Assembly: GCA_020137815.1 (NCBI GenBank)
Contig: CM035351.1
Location: 742,065 to 806,064 of the forward strand
Origin: Hormiphora californensis
Taxonomy: Eukaryota; Ctenophora; Tentaculata; Cydippida; Pleurobrachiidae
Reading direction: 5' to 3'
Length of the DNA stretch: 64,000 nt
The translations under genes were made by a program, and so were the position numbers. Below the pieces are notes generated by a model, which had not been told where the DNA came from, did no database searches, and saw nothing but the letters and a program-made list of their open reading frames with translations. Below, one piece after another: positions 61,225 to 64,000 of the stretch; positions within the stretch are counted from its first letter, which is position 1, and every line of letters begins with the position of its first letter.

Positions 61225-61760
61225 TGGGGGTCTTTCACGAACACTTCGGTCCTAACTTTTTTGGGACCAATATTGCACTAGGACTTTTTTGAAATGGCTT
61301 TCACGAACAGAAGTTGGGGGTAGGCGGGGAGGGTAATTACCCCAATGCTCTCTATTTTGGCTTTCACGAAACTGAAGTTAGGACCGTAACTCACGTAGTC
61401 CTAAAGTCGCACGTGACCCATGTGAGTGTTGAAAACCAATAGGTAAACAAACACGTGATCACCAATAGCCATTTATGATTCAGATAGACTGACACGAGTA
61501 TAAACATGATCACGTGACATTCGCAACAGAAGGGTGCAGGTGGAATTTCCAGTCAAGTTGGTGTATGAATAGTATTCATATATCAATGAATACATCAGTA
61601 TTCTCTCTATCTCTCTCTCACGGCTCACCCTCTCTCCCTGTTCATCTCTCACCCTCTCTCCCTGTTCATCTCTCTTTCTCTCTCACTCTCTCCCTCCATA
61701 TCTCACTCTCTGTATCTCCGGCCTCTCTCTCCCTCTCTCTCACTCTCTCTCTCTCTTTAC
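61225..61760. repeat. Repeat DNA with 'gttaggaccg' motifs and a CT-rich tract
   Basis: CTTTCACGAAC occurs three times and GGTCCTAAC/GTTAGGACC several times in both orientations. Related motifs recur at 63800-63970. This suggests an older element interrupted by the one at 61761-63437. A CT-rich tract follows at 61597-61757. Confidence 0.5.
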
Positions 61761-63437
61761 GGGGGGGTTCCAACCTATTTCGTGTACGTTTGTACGGAAA
61801 AAAACACGGGTTTCCTCAAACAAAAAAATACAAAAAAATACAAAAAAATACAAAAAAGTACAAAAAAATACAAAAAAATAAAAACAGTTTTATATGGTAA
61901 TTTACCATTATTGTTCGAACTTTTACTGTTTTTAAACATTCTTCCACGCAATTTCACGCAATTTAGCACAAAATATATACATATTTTACATATGTAGCAT
62001 GCCAAAATCGCGAGAGAAATTTCCCCGAATCGCAATTTCTTACCGAGAAAATTTTCCAATTTTCTCGAATCGTATTTTCTAAGCGAGAAATTTCCCCGAA
62101 TCGCAATTTCTTACCGAGAAAATTTTCTCGAATCGTATTTTCTAAGCGAGAAATTTCCCCGAATCGCAATTTCTTACCGAGAAAATTTTCCCGAATCGTA
62201 TTTTCTAAGCGAGAAATTTCCCCAAATCGCAATTTCTTACCGAGAAAATTTTCCCGAATCGCAATTTCTTACCGAGAAAATGTTCTCGAATCGTATTTTC
62301 TAAGCGAGAAATTTCCCCGAATCGCAATTTCTTACCGAGAAAATTTTCTTGAATCGTATTTTCTAAGCGAGAAATTTCCCCGAATCGCAATTTCTTACCG
62401 AGAAAATTTTCCAATTTTCTCGAATCGTATTTTCTAAGCGAGAAATTTCCCCGAATCGCAATTTCTTACCGAGAAAATTTTCTCGAATCGTATTTTCTAA
62501 GCGAGAAATTTCCCCGAATCGCAATTTCTTACCGAGAAAATTTTCCCGAATCGTATTTTCTAAGCGAGAAATTTCCCCGAATCGCAATTTCTTACCGAGA
62601 AAATTTTCCCGAATCGCAATTTCTTACCGAGAAAATGTTCTCGAATCGTATTTTCTAAGCGAGAAATTTCCCCGAATCGCAATTTCTTACCGAGAAAATT
62701 TTCTCGAATCGTATATTCTAAGCGAGAAATTTCCCCGAATCGCAATTTCTTACCGAGAAAATTTTCCCGAATCTTATTTTCTTAGCGAGAAATTTCCCCG
62801 AATCGCAATTTCTTACCGAGAAAATTTTCCCGAATCGTATTTTCTAAGCGAGAAATTTCCCCGAATCGCAATTTCTTACCGAGAAAATTTTCTCGAATCG
62901 TATTTTCTAAGCGAGAAATTTCCCCGAATCGTATTTTCTAAGCGAGAAAATTTTCCCGAATCGCAACTTCTTACCGAGAAAATGTTCTCGAATCGTATTT
63001 TCTAAGCGAGAAATTTCCCCGAATCGCAATTTCTTACCGAGAAAATTTTCTCGAATCGTATTTTCTAAGCGAGAAATTTCTCCAAATCGCAATTTCTTAC
63101 CGAGAAAATTTTCTCGAATTGTATTTTCTAAGCGAGAAATTTTCCCGAATCGCAATTTCTTACCGAGAAAATTTTCTCGAATCGTATTTTCTAAGCTAGA
63201 AATTTCCCCGAATCGCAATTTCTTACCGTTTATGTATAGCTGGGTTCCGTTTATGTTCATGTACATGTATTATTTATACTTTTATCAGGCACCCACATCC
63301 TTCATTATTTTTTTGTATTTTTTTGTATTTTTTTGTATTGTTTGTATGGAAAAAAACAGGAATTTTGGATACTTTTATGTATGGTCCGTACAAAAAAATA
63401 CAAAAAAATACAAAAAAATAGGTTGGAACCCCCCCCT
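61761..63437. mobile_element. G-tract-ended TIR element carrying a 63-bp dimeric tandem array
   Basis: The left end GGGGGGTTCCAACCTATTT is inverted at the right end as AAATAGGTTGGAACCCCCC. Inner ATACAAAAAA-type repeats and TACGGAAAAAAACA/TATGGAAAAAAACA motifs also mirror each other. The core (about 61998-63230) is about 18 copies of a dimer: CGAATCGCAATTTCTTACCG plus AGAAAATTTTCT, then CGAATCGTATTTTCTAAGCG plus AGAAATTTCCC. No coding capacity. Confidence 0.85.

Positions 63438-64000
<563 letters not shown>

Noticed and set aside
61963-63266. Proteins made of repeated FLGKKLRFGEISRLENTIRE units
   Set aside because: They are the 63-bp satellite read through. The unit length is a multiple of three, which keeps the frame open by chance, and the array has many out-of-phase variants.

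Overview
The window looks like nuclear DNA of an animal, probably an early-branching or other invertebrate with a compact genome. The evidence is a FERM-SH2-pseudokinase (JAK-type) gene, a CRTAP-like collagen-modification protein, GTP-dependent PEPCK, AP-4 epsilon, dymeclin, VMP1 and TFIIA-gamma. Genes are intron-bearing, introns are mostly about 50-300 bp unless invaded by mobile DNA, and there are many short terminal-inverted-repeat elements and CT/GA microsatellites. The exact phylum cannot be fixed from this sequence. A 100-N gap lies at 2439-2538, and the 1.5 kb after it looks like poor consensus.

Layout. 1-4700: no convincing gene, two nested TIR elements, the gap and a degenerate duplicated block. 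4709-10687 (minus): two tandem JAK-type modules. 11113-12108 (plus): a small COX7C-like protein and ribosomal protein eL30. 12412-15114 (plus): a UBE3C-like HECT ligase whose C-lobe is frame-broken. 15704-16024: ribosomal protein eL42. 16409-20538: a SAFB-like SAP/RRM protein. 21315-30398 (minus): an 11-exon PEPCK with a predicted mitochondrial leader; its introns hold a LINE and two G-tract-bounded repeat elements. 32614-34461: CRTAP-like. 34697-35776: JMJD4-like hydroxylase. 36075-38331: PHD-JmjC protein of the KDM7/PHF2 family without iron ligands. 38988-43219: DCXR-like short-chain dehydrogenase split by a 3.5 kb transposon. 43539-44633: VMP1. 44917-52804: AP4E1. 53599-56377: GTF2A2. 57668-58795 (minus): Gfo/Idh/MocA oxidoreductase. 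59304-61086 (minus): 3' part of dymeclin. 61225-64000: repeats.

Most genes are unrelated housekeeping genes, so no operon-like cooperation is implied. The noteworthy signals are structural. (1) Many splice junctions, in at least seven genes, are tandemly duplicated (intron end plus exon start, or exon end plus intron start). In the two longest coding copies the differences are synonymous only. (2) Several conserved genes are broken by single-base insertions and almost never by deletions, clustered in patches, with otherwise perfect colinearity to their families. (3) A transposon with an 8-bp target-site duplication sits in a DCXR exon, and its own terminal repeats carry a usable 5' splice site. 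(4) An AP4E1 intron is almost filled by a fold-back element containing a perfect 196-bp inverted repeat. (5) Five RFX X-box-like motifs lie at exact 21-bp spacing inside a mobile element. Signals 1 and 2 could be biological or could come from haplotype-merged, insertion-biased assembly; raw reads and RNA-seq would settle this.
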